Shown here: positions 7,918 through 14,765 of the stretch, piece by piece | How the letters are laid out: every line of letters begins with the position of its first letter | How positions within the stretch are numbered: the stretch's first letter is position 1 | Assembly: GCA_964565165.1 (NCBI GenBank) | Contig: CAZMDJ010000011.1 | Span: 1 to 21,633 of the forward strand | Source: ZLKRG08 sp964565165 | GTDB taxonomy: Bacteria; Actinomycetota; Actinomycetes; Nanopelagicales; Nanopelagicaceae | Reading direction: 5' to 3' | DNA: 21,633 nt | Notes under the pieces: model-generated | Seen by the model: the letters and a program-made list of their open reading frames with translations, nothing else | Databases searched by the model: none | What the model was told of the DNA's origin: nothing | Position numbers and translations under genes: made by a program

Positions 7918-7978
7918 CACGCTCAAAACCACGCTCATTTCGAGAACTATTGGCGTTTATTTGCTCGATTTGAGCGTG
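7918..7978. repeat. Repeated CACGCTCA boxes, direct and inverted, around the groEL -35 region
   Basis: CACGCTCAAA at 7918-7927 and its exact reverse complement TTTGAGCGTG at 7969-7978 form a 10-base inverted repeat with 41 bases between the arms. A second, shorter direct copy CACGCTCA lies at 7930-7937, exactly 12 bases downstream of the first. The inverted copy covers the groEL -35 hexamer TTGAGC. The arrangement resembles a multi-site operator, separate from the CIRCE element. Confidence 0.6.
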
Positions 7979-7998
7979 TTGAGGCCTTCAATTACCCT
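7970..7998 (+). promoter_or_regulatory. groEL promoter (TTGAGC - N17 - TACCCT)
   Basis: A -35 hexamer TTGAGC at 7970-7975 is separated by exactly 17 bases from the -10 hexamer TACCCT at 7993-7998. A start site about 7 bases downstream would fall at the left edge of the CIRCE element. The spacing and the position of the operator support a housekeeping, sigma-70-type promoter controlled by HrcA. Confidence 0.7.
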
Positions 7999-8003
7999 AA
8001 GCC

Positions 8004-8030
8004 TTAGCACTCAAGGCCTGAGAGTGATAA
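8004..8030. promoter_or_regulatory. CIRCE operator (HrcA binding site)
   Basis: TTAGCACTC, nine bases, then GAGTGATAA. The consensus is TTAGCACTC-N9-GAGTGCTAA, so the left arm is perfect and the right arm differs at one base, with the exact 9-base spacer. It lies between the -10 box and the groEL start. CIRCE elements bind the repressor HrcA, so groEL is expected to be heat-inducible; hrcA itself is not in the window. Confidence 0.93.
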
Positions 8031-8056
8031 TTCGGGCCATTTGGTTAGAAACACTT

Positions 8057-8062
8057 AAGGAG
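8057..8062 (+). promoter_or_regulatory. groEL ribosome binding site
   Basis: AAGGAG ends 7 bases before the groEL ATG at 8070, an optimal spacing. It contrasts with the apparently leaderless neighbours and fits a highly expressed gene with a real 5' leader carrying the CIRCE operator. Confidence 0.8.
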
Positions 8063-8069
8063 AAAAGCA

Positions 8070-9686
8070 ATGGCAAAGCAGATTGCCTTTAACGAAGAGG
8101 CACGCCGCGGATTAGAGCGCGGAATGAATGTATTAGCTGATGCAGTGAAGGTAACCCTTGGACCTCGCGGACGTAACGTCGTGCTTGAGAAGAAGTGGGG
8201 CGCACCAACAATCACCAACGATGGCGTTTCAATCGCTAAAGAGATCGAACTTGATGATCCTTACGAAAAAGTTGGCGCAGAGCTAGTAAAGGAAGTTGCA
8301 AAGAAGACTGATGATGTCGCAGGTGACGGCACAACTACTGCAACAGTTCTTGCACAGGCGCTAGTACGTGAAGGTTTACGTAACGTAGCAGCGGGCTCAA
8401 ACCCAATGGGAATTAAGCGCGGTATTGAGAAGGCAGTTGCAGCGGTGACTGATGAACTTCTTAAGATGGCGAAGAATGTTGAGACCAAGGAGCAGATCGC
8501 AGCGACTGCATCTATCTCAGCAGCAGACACCACAATCGGCGAGATGATCGCTGAAGCGATGGATAAGGTCGGCAAGGAAGGCGTTATCACTGTTGAAGAG
8601 TCAAACACCTTTGGTCTTGAACTCGAATTAACAGAGGGTATGCGTTTTGATAAGGGTTACATCTCTCCATACTTCGTAACAGATACAGATCGCATGGAAG
8701 CAGTTCTTGAAGATGCTTATGTATTGATCGCAAATTCAAAGATTTCAAATATCAAGGACATGCTGCCAATTCTTGAAAAGGTAATGCAGACCGGTAAGCC
8801 ACTTGCAATCATTGCTGAAGATGTTGAAGCAGAAGCGCTCGCAACTCTTGTTGTAAATAAGATCCGCGGAAACTTCCGTTCAGCAGCTGTTAAAGCTCCA
8901 GGTTTCGGTGATCGTCGTAAGGCAATGTTGCAAGACATCGCAATTCTTACTGGCGCAACAGTGATCTCTGAAGAGGTTGGCCTAAAGCTTGATGCAGCAG
9001 GTATTGAACTTCTAGGTCGCGCTCGCAAGGTAGTTATTTCTAAGGATGAAACCACAATCGTTGAAGGCGCAGGGGATGAGGCTCAGATTAAGGGTCGCGT
9101 TACTCAGATTCGCCAAGAGATTGAGAAGTCTGATTCAGATTACGATCGCGAGAAGCTACAAGAGCGTTTAGCGAAACTTGCTGGCGGCGTTGCAGTTATT
9201 AAGGCTGGCGCAGCAACTGAAGTTGAATTGAAAGAGCGTAAGCACCGCATCGAAGATGCTGTTCGTAACGCAAAGGCTGCAGTTGAAGAGGGAATCGTTG
9301 CCGGTGGTGGCGTTGCTCTAATTCAAGCTGGCGCAAAAGTTTTCCCTAACTTGAAGTTAGAAGGCGAAGAAGCTGTTGGTGCAAAGATTGTTGAAGCAGC
9401 AATCGAAGCTCCACTAAAGCAGATCGCAGCTAACGCAGGTCTAGAAGGCGGAGTTATCGTTGAGAAGGTTCGCCACCTAGAACCAGGTCACGGACTTAAT
9501 GCAGCAACTGGCGAATATGTAGACATGATTAAGGCTGGCATCATCGATCCAGCTAAGGTAACTCGTTCTGCGTTACAGAATGCGGCATCAATTGCAGCGC
9601 TCTTCCTAACAACAGAAGCAGTTATTGCAGATAAGCCAGAGAAGACACCAGCAGCTCCTGCAGCTGGTGGCGACATGGATTTTTAA
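8070..9686 (+). CDS. groEL: Chaperonin GroEL (60 kDa), lone copy
   Basis: Cytoplasmic ATP-dependent chaperonin forming the double-ring folding chamber; 538 residues, normal length. The N-terminus MAKQIAFNEEARRGLERG, the phosphate-binding GDGTTTATV (85-93), and the GGGVALIQAG segment are standard GroEL landmarks. The C-terminus is GGDMDF rather than the long GGM repeats of E. coli, still with a short Gly/Met tail. No groES lies beside it, so this matches the separately encoded GroEL2-type copy of actinobacteria, with groES (perhaps with another groEL) expected elsewhere. CIRCE, promoter and a strong ribosome site precede it. DUF3027 follows after 14 bases without a terminator. Confidence 0.97.
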   Translation: MAKQIAFNEEARRGLERGMNVLADAVKVTLGPRGRNVVLEKKWGAPTITNDGVSIAKEIELDDPYEKVGAELVKEVAKKTDDVAGDGTTTATVLAQALVREGLRNVAAGSNPMGIKRGIEKAVAAVTDELLKMAKNVETKEQIAATASISAADTTIGEMIAEAMDKVGKEGVITVEESNTFGLELELTEGMRFDKGYISPYFVTDTDRMEAVLEDAYVLIANSKISNIKDMLPILEKVMQTGKPLAIIAEDVEAEALATLVVNKIRGNFRSAAVKAPGFGDRRKAMLQDIAILTGATVISEEVGLKLDAAGIELLGRARKVVISKDETTIVEGAGDEAQIKGRVTQIRQEIEKSDSDYDREKLQERLAKLAGGVAVIKAGAATEVELKERKHRIEDAVRNAKAAVEEGIVAGGGVALIQAGAKVFPNLKLEGEEAVGAKIVEAAIEAPLKQIAANAGLEGGVIVEKVRHLEPGHGLNAATGEYVDMIKAGIIDPAKVTRSALQNAASIAALFLTTEAVIADKPEKTPAAPAAGGDMDF

Positions 9687-9688
9687 TC

Positions 9689-9694
9689 TAAACT
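9689..9694 (+). promoter_or_regulatory. Candidate -10 box for a leaderless DUF3027 mRNA
   Basis: TAAACT ends 6 bases before the ATG at 9701, in the 14-base gap after groEL. No Shine-Dalgarno sequence is present. The same layout recurs before several genes in the window. No -35 hexamer is evident in the groEL 3' end. Confidence 0.5.
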
Positions 9695-9700
9695 AATTAC

Positions 9701-10360
9701 ATGTCATTTAATGCAACTGATTTAGCTCTTAGCGCCGCGGTCGAAACTGCCGGCGCTAAAGAGCTTGTCGGTGCATTTGTAAGCGTTGATTATGACGATG
9801 AAGATCGTTTAGCAAATTATCTTTTTGAATCAAATCTTCCTGGCTACAACGGATGGCGTTGGTCAGTAACAATCACCAAGCTTGATGAGCAATCACCAGC
9901 AACAGTTTGTGATGTTGTGGCAATTCCAGGACCAGATTCATTACTTGCACCAAAGTGGATTCCATATGCAGATCGCTTACAACCTGGCGATGTTGGCGTC
10001 GGCGACATCGTCCCAAGTTCACCTGATGATGCGCGATTAGTTCCAGGTTTTGCTAGCTTGCCGCAAGATGAAGAACTTGATCCAACACAGCTCTGGGAAC
10101 TTGGCCTTGGACGTTTACGTGTTCTCTCTATCGAAGGGCGCGACCAAGCAGCTAGCCGTTGGTATGAAGGCGATCGCGGTCCAAATGCAGCAATCGCAAA
10201 GAACGCACCAAAACCATGTGGTTCATGTGGATTCTTCTTGCCAATTGCAGGCTCATTACGCAGCGCTTTCGGCGTATGCGCAAATGCAATCTCACCCGAA
10301 GATGCGAAGGTTGTATCCGTAGATCACGGATGCGGCGCACATTCGGAAGCAACTGTCTAA
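9701..10360 (+). CDS. DUF3027 protein with C-terminal four-cysteine cluster
   Basis: A 219-residue soluble protein that I recognise as the actinobacterial DUF3027 family; its function is not established. The N-terminal half includes YNGWRWSVTITKLD and an aspartate/proline-rich middle with KWIPYADRLQPGDVG (85-99), typical of the family. The C-terminal end carries C173-x2-C176, C193 and C211, a likely zinc-binding cluster. From memory, relatives in mycobacteria lie near cspB, serC and citA, which fits the gene content here. It starts 14 bases after groEL, probably from its own leaderless promoter but perhaps also by read-through from groEL. The stop codon lies within a hairpin that overlaps the cspB -10 box. 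Confidence 0.85.
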   Translation: MSFNATDLALSAAVETAGAKELVGAFVSVDYDDEDRLANYLFESNLPGYNGWRWSVTITKLDEQSPATVCDVVAIPGPDSLLAPKWIPYADRLQPGDVGVGDIVPSSPDDARLVPGFASLPQDEELDPTQLWELGLGRLRVLSIEGRDQAASRWYEGDRGPNAAIAKNAPKPCGSCGFFLPIAGSLRSAFGVCANAISPEDAKVVSVDHGCGAHSEATV

Positions 10361-10376
10361 CCGCTTAGGTTAGAAT
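10356..10376 (+). promoter_or_regulatory. cspB -10 box (TAGAAT) within a stem-loop at the DUF3027 stop
   Basis: TCTAACC (10356-10362) and GGTTAGA (10368-10374) form a 7-pair inverted repeat with loop GCTTA; the DUF3027 TAA lies in the left arm. The right arm overlaps TAGAAT (10371-10376), a good -10 hexamer, implying a cspB leader of about 37 bases. No clear -35 box is seen. There is no T-run after the stem, so an operator or a weak terminator are both possible. Confidence 0.5.
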
Positions 10377-10406
10377 TTCCCTCTCAATTCGCCGGATCTC
10401 AAAGTT

Positions 10407-10413
10407 AAAGGAG
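10407..10413 (+). promoter_or_regulatory. cspB ribosome binding site
   Basis: AAAGGAG ends 6 bases before the cspB ATG at 10420. It is a near-ideal Shine-Dalgarno sequence and fixes the start. Confidence 0.8.
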
Positions 10414-10419
10414 CTCGCT

Positions 10420-10809
10420 ATGCCAACAGGTAAAGTGAAGTGGTTTAGCCTCGAAAAGGGCTTTGGATTTATTGAATCCGAAGAGGGCGAAGATGTTTAT
10501 TTAGCAGCGACTGCGCTGCCTGAAGGCGTCACCACTGTTAAGCCAGGCACCAAGCTTGAGTTTGGCGTTGCTGATGGTCGTCGTGGTCCGCAAGCTCTTT
10601 CAGTTCGTGTAATTGAAGCGCCAACTTCATTGGCTGCATCTTCACGCGCTGCAACAGATGATCTTGCATCAATTATCGAAGACTCAATCAAGATTCTAGA
10701 TCGCGTTGGAAATAACATCCGTCGCGGCAAATATCCAACCGCTGTTGAAGCAGAGCGTTTGGGTAAAGTACTTCGCGGTATTGCTCAACAAATCGAAAAC
10801 AACGCTTAA
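10420..10809 (+). CDS. cspB: Cold-shock domain protein, long actinobacterial CspB type
   Basis: A 129-residue protein with an N-terminal cold-shock (OB-fold) domain (1-66) and a C-terminal extension of about 60 residues. RNP1 is intact as KGFGFI (13-18). RNP2, normally DVFVH, reads DVYLAA (25-30) and lacks the usual Phe and His, so nucleic-acid binding may differ. GRRGPQALSVRVIE (53-66) and the C-terminal acidic then basic segment with RRGKYP resemble mycobacterial CspB as I remember it, which also has a divergent RNP2. The tail (80-128) is predicted helical. Strong ribosome site and its own -10 box suggest high expression. The next gene starts 2 bases after the stop. Confidence 0.9.
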   Translation: MPTGKVKWFSLEKGFGFIESEEGEDVYLAATALPEGVTTVKPGTKLEFGVADGRRGPQALSVRVIEAPTSLAASSRAATDDLASIIEDSIKILDRVGNNIRRGKYPTAVEAERLGKVLRGIAQQIENNA

Positions 10810-10811
10810 AG

Positions 10812-11060
10812 ATGATCGAATACGTCAAAAAAGTTTGGCGTAAATTGCCACACCCTTTGCGCTGGTTAACAGCAGCAACTGTAGGTGCAACTCTTGTAAT
10901 CGTTGGTTTGATTCTCTTGGTATTACCTGGTCCCGGAATTCCGTTAATCATCGCAGGTCTTGCGATTCTTGCTACAGAGTTTGCATGGGCAGAGGTACTT
11001 TTAAATCGAACTAAGCACCATGTAAATCGTGCTGTTAATAAAGTTCGTAAGAAGAAGTAA
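10812..11060 (+). CDS. Small membrane protein, PGPGW family
   Basis: An 82-residue membrane protein. It has a basic N-terminus, a helix (about 19-38), the loop motif LVLPGPGIP (about 36-44), a second helix (about 44-60) ending in FAWAEVLL, and a strongly basic tail NKVRKKK. This is the pattern of the PGPGW putative transmembrane family common in actinobacteria, whose function is not known. The ATG lies 2 bases after the cspB stop with no separate ribosome site, so it is likely co-translated with cspB. Its TAA stop (11058-11060) directly touches the stop of the opposing DUF2530-like gene at 11061. Confidence 0.75.
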   Translation: MIEYVKKVWRKLPHPLRWLTAATVGATLVIVGLILLVLPGPGIPLIIAGLAILATEFAWAEVLLNRTKHHVNRAVNKVRKKK

Positions 11061-11240
11061 TTAAATTCCGCTTCGTCGATCTCGACGAATTGTGTAACGA
11101 ATTCCAACTAAACCAAGCGCAGCGCCTGTAATACAGGTCCAGATGAATTTGGCATCAGCGTTCAATAAAAGTCCCATGATTGCCGCCACAACCCAAGCGC
11201 AGATTCCTGCGATTATCAGCGCGACCATCTTTGTTCTCAT
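11061..11240 (-). CDS. Small two-helix membrane protein, DUF2530-like
   Basis: An open frame of 59 residues, easily missed because of its size, reads from ATG at 11240 to TAA at 11063-11061. It begins MRTKMVALIIAGICAWVV, has a first helix at about 5-26, a short turn NADAKF, a second helix at about 32-47 with W34-T-C and a G-xx-LG-xx-G pattern, and a basic tail RRDRRSGI. This matches the actinobacterial DUF2530 family as I remember it (W...C..G..LG..G in the second helix); function unknown. The AT-rich codon use and basic membrane-end residues support a real gene. A -10-like TACACT lies 6 bases upstream of the ATG. Confidence 0.72.
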   Translation of the reverse strand: MRTKMVALIIAGICAWVVAAIMGLLLNADAKFIWTCITGAALGLVGIRYTIRRDRRSGI

Positions 11241-11246
11241 GAGAGC

Positions 11247-11252
11247 AGTGTA
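11247..11252 (-). promoter_or_regulatory. Candidate -10 box for a leaderless DUF2530-like mRNA
   Basis: TACACT on the minus strand ends 6 bases before the ATG at 11240. It overlaps by two bases the plus-strand -10 candidate of the divergent MFS gene. No Shine-Dalgarno sequence is present. Confidence 0.55.
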
Positions 11253-11256
11253 TTCT
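11251..11256 (+). promoter_or_regulatory. Candidate -10 box for a leaderless MFS exporter mRNA
   Basis: TATTCT fits the TANNNT pattern and ends 7 bases before the ATG at 11264. The whole divergent gap is only 23 bases, so any -35 contact would lie inside the DUF2530-like coding sequence. Confidence 0.55.
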
Positions 11257-11263
11257 GCGATTA

Positions 11264-12520
11264 ATGTTTTCGAAGATCTCTGCCGATGGAAATTGGAGAG
11301 CTCTGCGCCATCGCAATTATCGAATTCTTTACGGCGCTTCTGTACTTACAAATATCGGAACTTGGGCTCAACGAATTGCTCAAGATTGGTTAGTTCTCGA
11401 ACTTACAAATAACAACGGTACCTACCTTGGAATCGTAACTGCGCTTCAATTCTTACCGGTGATGCTTCTAAGTATGCAGGGTGGGGTGCTGGCAGATAAA
11501 GTCGATAAGCGAAAAGCGCTGATAATTACCAATTTAGGTAGCGGAATTACCGCTTTGATTCTGGGCGCTTTGGTCGTATCTAAAGTAGCGACGATTGATC
11601 ACGTTTATGTATTAGCTATCTTGCTAGGCATATTTAGCGCAATCGATGCACCGATTCGTTCTAGCTTTATTGTTGAAGTAGTTGGCCATAAAGATTTAAC
11701 AAATGCCATGGGTTTAAATAGCGCTAACTTTCACTTTGGAAGGCTAGTTGGACCTGCAATTTCTGGATTCTTAATTGCAGCTTTTGGCACTGGACCTTCA
11801 TTCCTAATCAATGGATTTAGTTTCATAGTTGTGACTTTCTCATTCTTTGCAGTTCGTTCTTCAGAACTGCATGTTGAAGAGAAATCGAAGAGCGACGGGA
11901 CCCTAAAAGAGGCCTTTAGATATATTAAGAAACGGCCAGATCTACAAATCATTATGTTGACCGTCTTCTTCGCATCCAACTTCGGATTAAATATGCAGAT
12001 TTTTAATGCGCTAATGGCAACAAAAGAGTTCCATAAAGGCGCTGCTTCATATGGATTCCTCGGAACTCTTGTTGGACTTGGAACATTAACCGGGGCGCTA
12101 ATTGCTGCTCGTAAAGATCGAACTAAAAATACGCTCTTTGTTCCGATTGCTGCGATTAACTTTGGTATTTGGATTACTGCACTTTCATTTGCACCGACCT
12201 ACTCGGTCTATGCGATGATTTTGCCAATCTCTGGAATCAGCGCAATCACCACCATGATTTCAGCTAATACCTTTGTGCAGGCAAATAGCGATGTCGCAAT
12301 CCGTGGTCGCATCATGGGTATTTATATGTTTATCTTTATGGGCGGAACACCTATTGGTTCACCGCTCATTGGTTACTGCTCAGAACATTTTGGAGTTCGT
12401 TGGACTATGGGTGGATGCGGAATTATCACTGTAACTGCAGCGGTATTTAGCCTTTTAAAGTATAGAAATAGAGCGGTAGTTCCTAGCGATACTAGCGTTG
12501 CTGCGGTACTTCAGAGCTAG
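11264..12520 (+). CDS. MFS transporter, EntS-like exporter type
   Basis: A 418-residue major facilitator superfamily protein with about twelve membrane helices. The N-terminus FSKISADGNWRALRHRNYR followed by GTWAQRIAQDWLVLEL is typical of the MFS_3/EntS-like group (proposed exporters of siderophores or drugs). The motif A loop is GGVLADKVDKRK (73-84), and FLINGFSFIVV appears in the middle. The substrate cannot be told from sequence. From memory, an MFS gene of this sort sits near cspB in other actinobacteria. It is divergent from the DUF2530-like gene with only 23 bases between starts, and its last 29 bases overlap the end of the convergent MFS gene. Confidence 0.85.
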   Translation: MFSKISADGNWRALRHRNYRILYGASVLTNIGTWAQRIAQDWLVLELTNNNGTYLGIVTALQFLPVMLLSMQGGVLADKVDKRKALIITNLGSGITALILGALVVSKVATIDHVYVLAILLGIFSAIDAPIRSSFIVEVVGHKDLTNAMGLNSANFHFGRLVGPAISGFLIAAFGTGPSFLINGFSFIVVTFSFFAVRSSELHVEEKSKSDGTLKEAFRYIKKRPDLQIIMLTVFFASNFGLNMQIFNALMATKEFHKGAASYGFLGTLVGLGTLTGALIAARKDRTKNTLFVPIAAINFGIWITALSFAPTYSVYAMILPISGISAITTMISANTFVQANSDVAIRGRIMGIYMFIFMGGTPIGSPLIGYCSEHFGVRWTMGGCGIITVTAAVFSLLKYRNRAVVPSDTSVAAVLQS

Positions 12521-13640
12521 CAAGTTTTAAAGAGATAATCGCGACCGCAATAATTACTGGCACCATTAAGTAAGCTCTTGAAATTCCAATGTGATCTCCA
12601 AGGAACGCTAAGAAGAATGGTGACGATGCAATCGCAAGTCCCGCTGCTAGAGATGATCTACCCATCGCTAAATCTGGACGATTATCACTTAATCTGATTA
12701 AGCGGAGCATTGATAATGAAAATTGTCCGCTGATGCCGATTCCAACAAATAGCAGCGCAATCAATGAAACTTGTAGGTTATGCGAGAACCAGAAGATTCC
12801 GAAAGCTACTAATTGCAAATAGAGAATCAGTTCTAAACGCTTATCTATCGTGTAGTTCTTAAGCCAAATTGGTAAGAACCATCGACCAATTCCCATTCCG
12901 CTACCTAGAGCTGCAACGCAGATGGTTGAGATAGTTGCAGCAGCGCCTGTTCGATCGGTAATTAAAGATGCCGCCCAAAAAGCGGTAGCAAACTCTGATG
13001 CAATACTTGCAAAGAAACCTAGCCAAGCAAGCCAATAACCGCGACTTAATTTTCCACTCTGCTTAGCTGCTTCATGATCGCGAGCATCGATTACTTTATC
13101 TCTGCCGAAAATAAAGAGCAGAATCGCAGCAGGAATACAGAGCAGTAGTCCTAAGCGCCATGATATTCCCCAAGAGGCGAGAGTTCCGACAAGTACTGTG
13201 CCAAAGACATATCCAACCGAATTAATTCCGTTGCTCTGAGAAACGACCACATCTGCATGCTTTGGATAATGATGTGAAAGCAGTGGCACAGAGCTCATGA
13301 TTACAAAGTTAAAGCCAATGCAGGCAATTAATACTCCGGAGAGCGTCATATAAATATTGGTACCTAGGGCAAATAAAGGCAGTGCAACTGTGAATATTGC
13401 TAAACCGAGCCAGGAAGCGTTTTTTCGACCTATTTTGTGCACTAGCCCTGATTGAATAAAGCTAGAAATAATCGCAGCAATTCCCATTGCAGTTCCGTGC
13501 AAACCGGCAACTGTCAAAGAGGTATGTTGCTCTTCACGTAGCAATGGTTGCGCAGGACCAAATCCACCAAGGAAGAAATTTAAAATCGTAACCTGTCCGC
13601 AGACAGTCCAGAAGTAAGCGTCAAGCTTAATTTTGGACAA
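12492..13640 (-). CDS. MFS transporter behind serC
   Basis: A 382-residue major facilitator protein with about twelve helices. It has FFLGGFGPAQPLLREEQ near the N-terminus and the motif A-like GLVHKIGRKNASW (65-77) after helix 2. It is unlike the MFS protein encoded opposite it. Substrate unknown; the position behind pdxH and serC might hint at an amino acid or vitamin but nothing in the sequence shows it. The start is TTG at 13640-13638, directly after the serC TAA (TAATTG), the same junction as yajQ/rarD; no in-frame ATG lies in the first 50 codons. It ends inside the opposing MFS gene (29-base overlap). Confidence 0.82.
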   Translation of the reverse strand: MSKIKLDAYFWTVCGQVTILNFFLGGFGPAQPLLREEQHTSLTVAGLHGTAMGIAAIISSFIQSGLVHKIGRKNASWLGLAIFTVALPLFALGTNIYMTLSGVLIACIGFNFVIMSSVPLLSHHYPKHADVVVSQSNGINSVGYVFGTVLVGTLASWGISWRLGLLLCIPAAILLFIFGRDKVIDARDHEAAKQSGKLSRGYWLAWLGFFASIASEFATAFWAASLITDRTGAAATISTICVAALGSGMGIGRWFLPIWLKNYTIDKRLELILYLQLVAFGIFWFSHNLQVSLIALLFVGIGISGQFSLSMLRLIRLSDNRPDLAMGRSSLAAGLAIASSPFFLAFLGDHIGISRAYLMVPVIIAVAIISLKLASSEVPQQR

Positions 13641-14753
13641 TTATAGGCTCTCTACAACAAATTCAATTGATTTAGTTAGCGCTTCGATATCAGATGGATC
13701 AATTGCAGGGAACATACCGATACGTAATTGGTTCTTACCTAATTTGCGATATGGCTCGGTGTCAACAATTCCATTTGCGCGAAGAGTTGCAGCTACCTTT
13801 GCTGCATCTATTGAATCATCAAAGTTAATTGTTGCTACAACATTTGAACGCTTTGCAGGATCAGTCACAAATGGAGTGGTGTAAGAAGTCTTCTCTGCCC
13901 AGCCGTACATAATCTCTGCAGATTTAGCGCTACGTCCTGCTGCGAAAGTTAAACCGCCGTTGTTGTTAAACCATTCGATTTGATCTGCAAGAAGAATCAT
14001 CGTCGCTAGAGCAGGGGTGTTATATGTCTGATCTAGCTTTGAGTTTTCGATGGCGATTGTTAAATCAAAGAATGCCGGAATCCATCGACCAGATTCTTTA
14101 ATCTTTGCCGCGCGTTCAAGGGCAGCAGGGCTCATTAGTGAGAGCCAAAGTCCGCCATCAGATGCGAATGATTTTTGAGGCGCAAAGTAATAAGCATCAA
14201 ACTCTTTTGCATCAACGGTTAAACCACCAGCTGCAGAGGTTGCATCAACTAAAACAAGTGCGCCATCAGTACCTGCAGGGCGCTTGATTGGCATTGATAC
14301 GCCAGTTGAAGTTTCATTATGAGTTAATGCGTAAACATCTACGCCATTTTCAGCAACCGCAGCCGGATGTGAGCCAGGCTCAGCCTTGATTACTGTTGGA
14401 TCTTCAATGAATGGATTCTCCTTCGCAGCTTGTGCGAATTTAGATGAGAATTCACCGAATTGTAGGTGTTGAGATTTCTTCTCAATTAAGCCTGAGGTTG
14501 CGATATCCCAGAATGCTGTCGATCCACCATTACCTAGAACAACTTCATAGCCTTCAGGTAAATTAAATAGTGAATTTAAACCAGTACGAACACGATTAAC
14601 AACGATCTTAACTGGCTTCTGGCGATGCGATGTTCCAAGAATTGATTGCGATTTAATTAATGATTCAAGCGCTTCTGGTCGAATCTTTGATGGGCCACAA
14701 CCGAAGCGGCCATCTTTTGGTTTCAAGTTCTCTGGAATCTTGATATCGCTCAT
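13641..14753 (-). CDS. serC: Phosphoserine aminotransferase
   Basis: PLP-dependent class V aminotransferase converting 3-phosphohydroxypyruvate and glutamate to phosphoserine in serine synthesis; 370 residues from the chosen start. It is of the actinobacterial type, with GRFGCGPSKIRPEAL and LGTSHRQKPVK near the N-terminus. The Schiff-base lysine is K194 in FAPQKSFASDGG, and D170 in LVDATSAAGG is the expected cofactor contact. The ATG at 14753 is preferred over a TTG two codons upstream because TAAAGT lies 6 bases before it, giving a leaderless transcript, and because MSDIKIPENLKP fits the family. It is 9 bases downstream of pdxH, whose product makes the PLP cofactor, and abuts the MFS gene. 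Confidence 0.95.
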   Translation of the reverse strand: MSDIKIPENLKPKDGRFGCGPSKIRPEALESLIKSQSILGTSHRQKPVKIVVNRVRTGLNSLFNLPEGYEVVLGNGGSTAFWDIATSGLIEKKSQHLQFGEFSSKFAQAAKENPFIEDPTVIKAEPGSHPAAVAENGVDVYALTHNETSTGVSMPIKRPAGTDGALVLVDATSAAGGLTVDAKEFDAYYFAPQKSFASDGGLWLSLMSPAALERAAKIKESGRWIPAFFDLTIAIENSKLDQTYNTPALATMILLADQIEWFNNNGGLTFAAGRSAKSAEIMYGWAEKTSYTTPFVTDPAKRSNVVATINFDDSIDAAKVAATLRANGIVDTEPYRKLGKNQLRIGMFPAIDPSDIEALTKSIEFVVESL

Positions 14754-14759
14754 GTGCAA

Positions 14760-14765
14760 ACTTTA
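14760..14765 (-). promoter_or_regulatory. Candidate -10 box for a leaderless serC mRNA
   Basis: TAAAGT on the minus strand ends 6 bases before the serC ATG at 14753. Its TAA is also the pdxH stop codon. The same spacing is seen before DUF3027 and DUF2530. serC may therefore be expressed both from pdxH read-through and from this internal promoter. Confidence 0.5.

Noticed and set aside
8261..9055. Minus-strand open frames inside groEL
   Set aside because: They are Ser/Ala-rich shadows of groEL codons without motif or ribosome site.
10688..11107. Minus-strand open frame of 139 codons over cspB and the PGPGW gene
   Set aside because: It is antisense to two well-supported genes, has no recognisable domain and no start signal, and conflicts with the DUF2530-like gene.
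11061..11263. Plus-strand open frame at 11143-11412 as an N-terminal extension or small gene
   Set aside because: It is in a different frame from the MFS gene, antisense to the DUF2530-like gene, and carries no motif or start signal.
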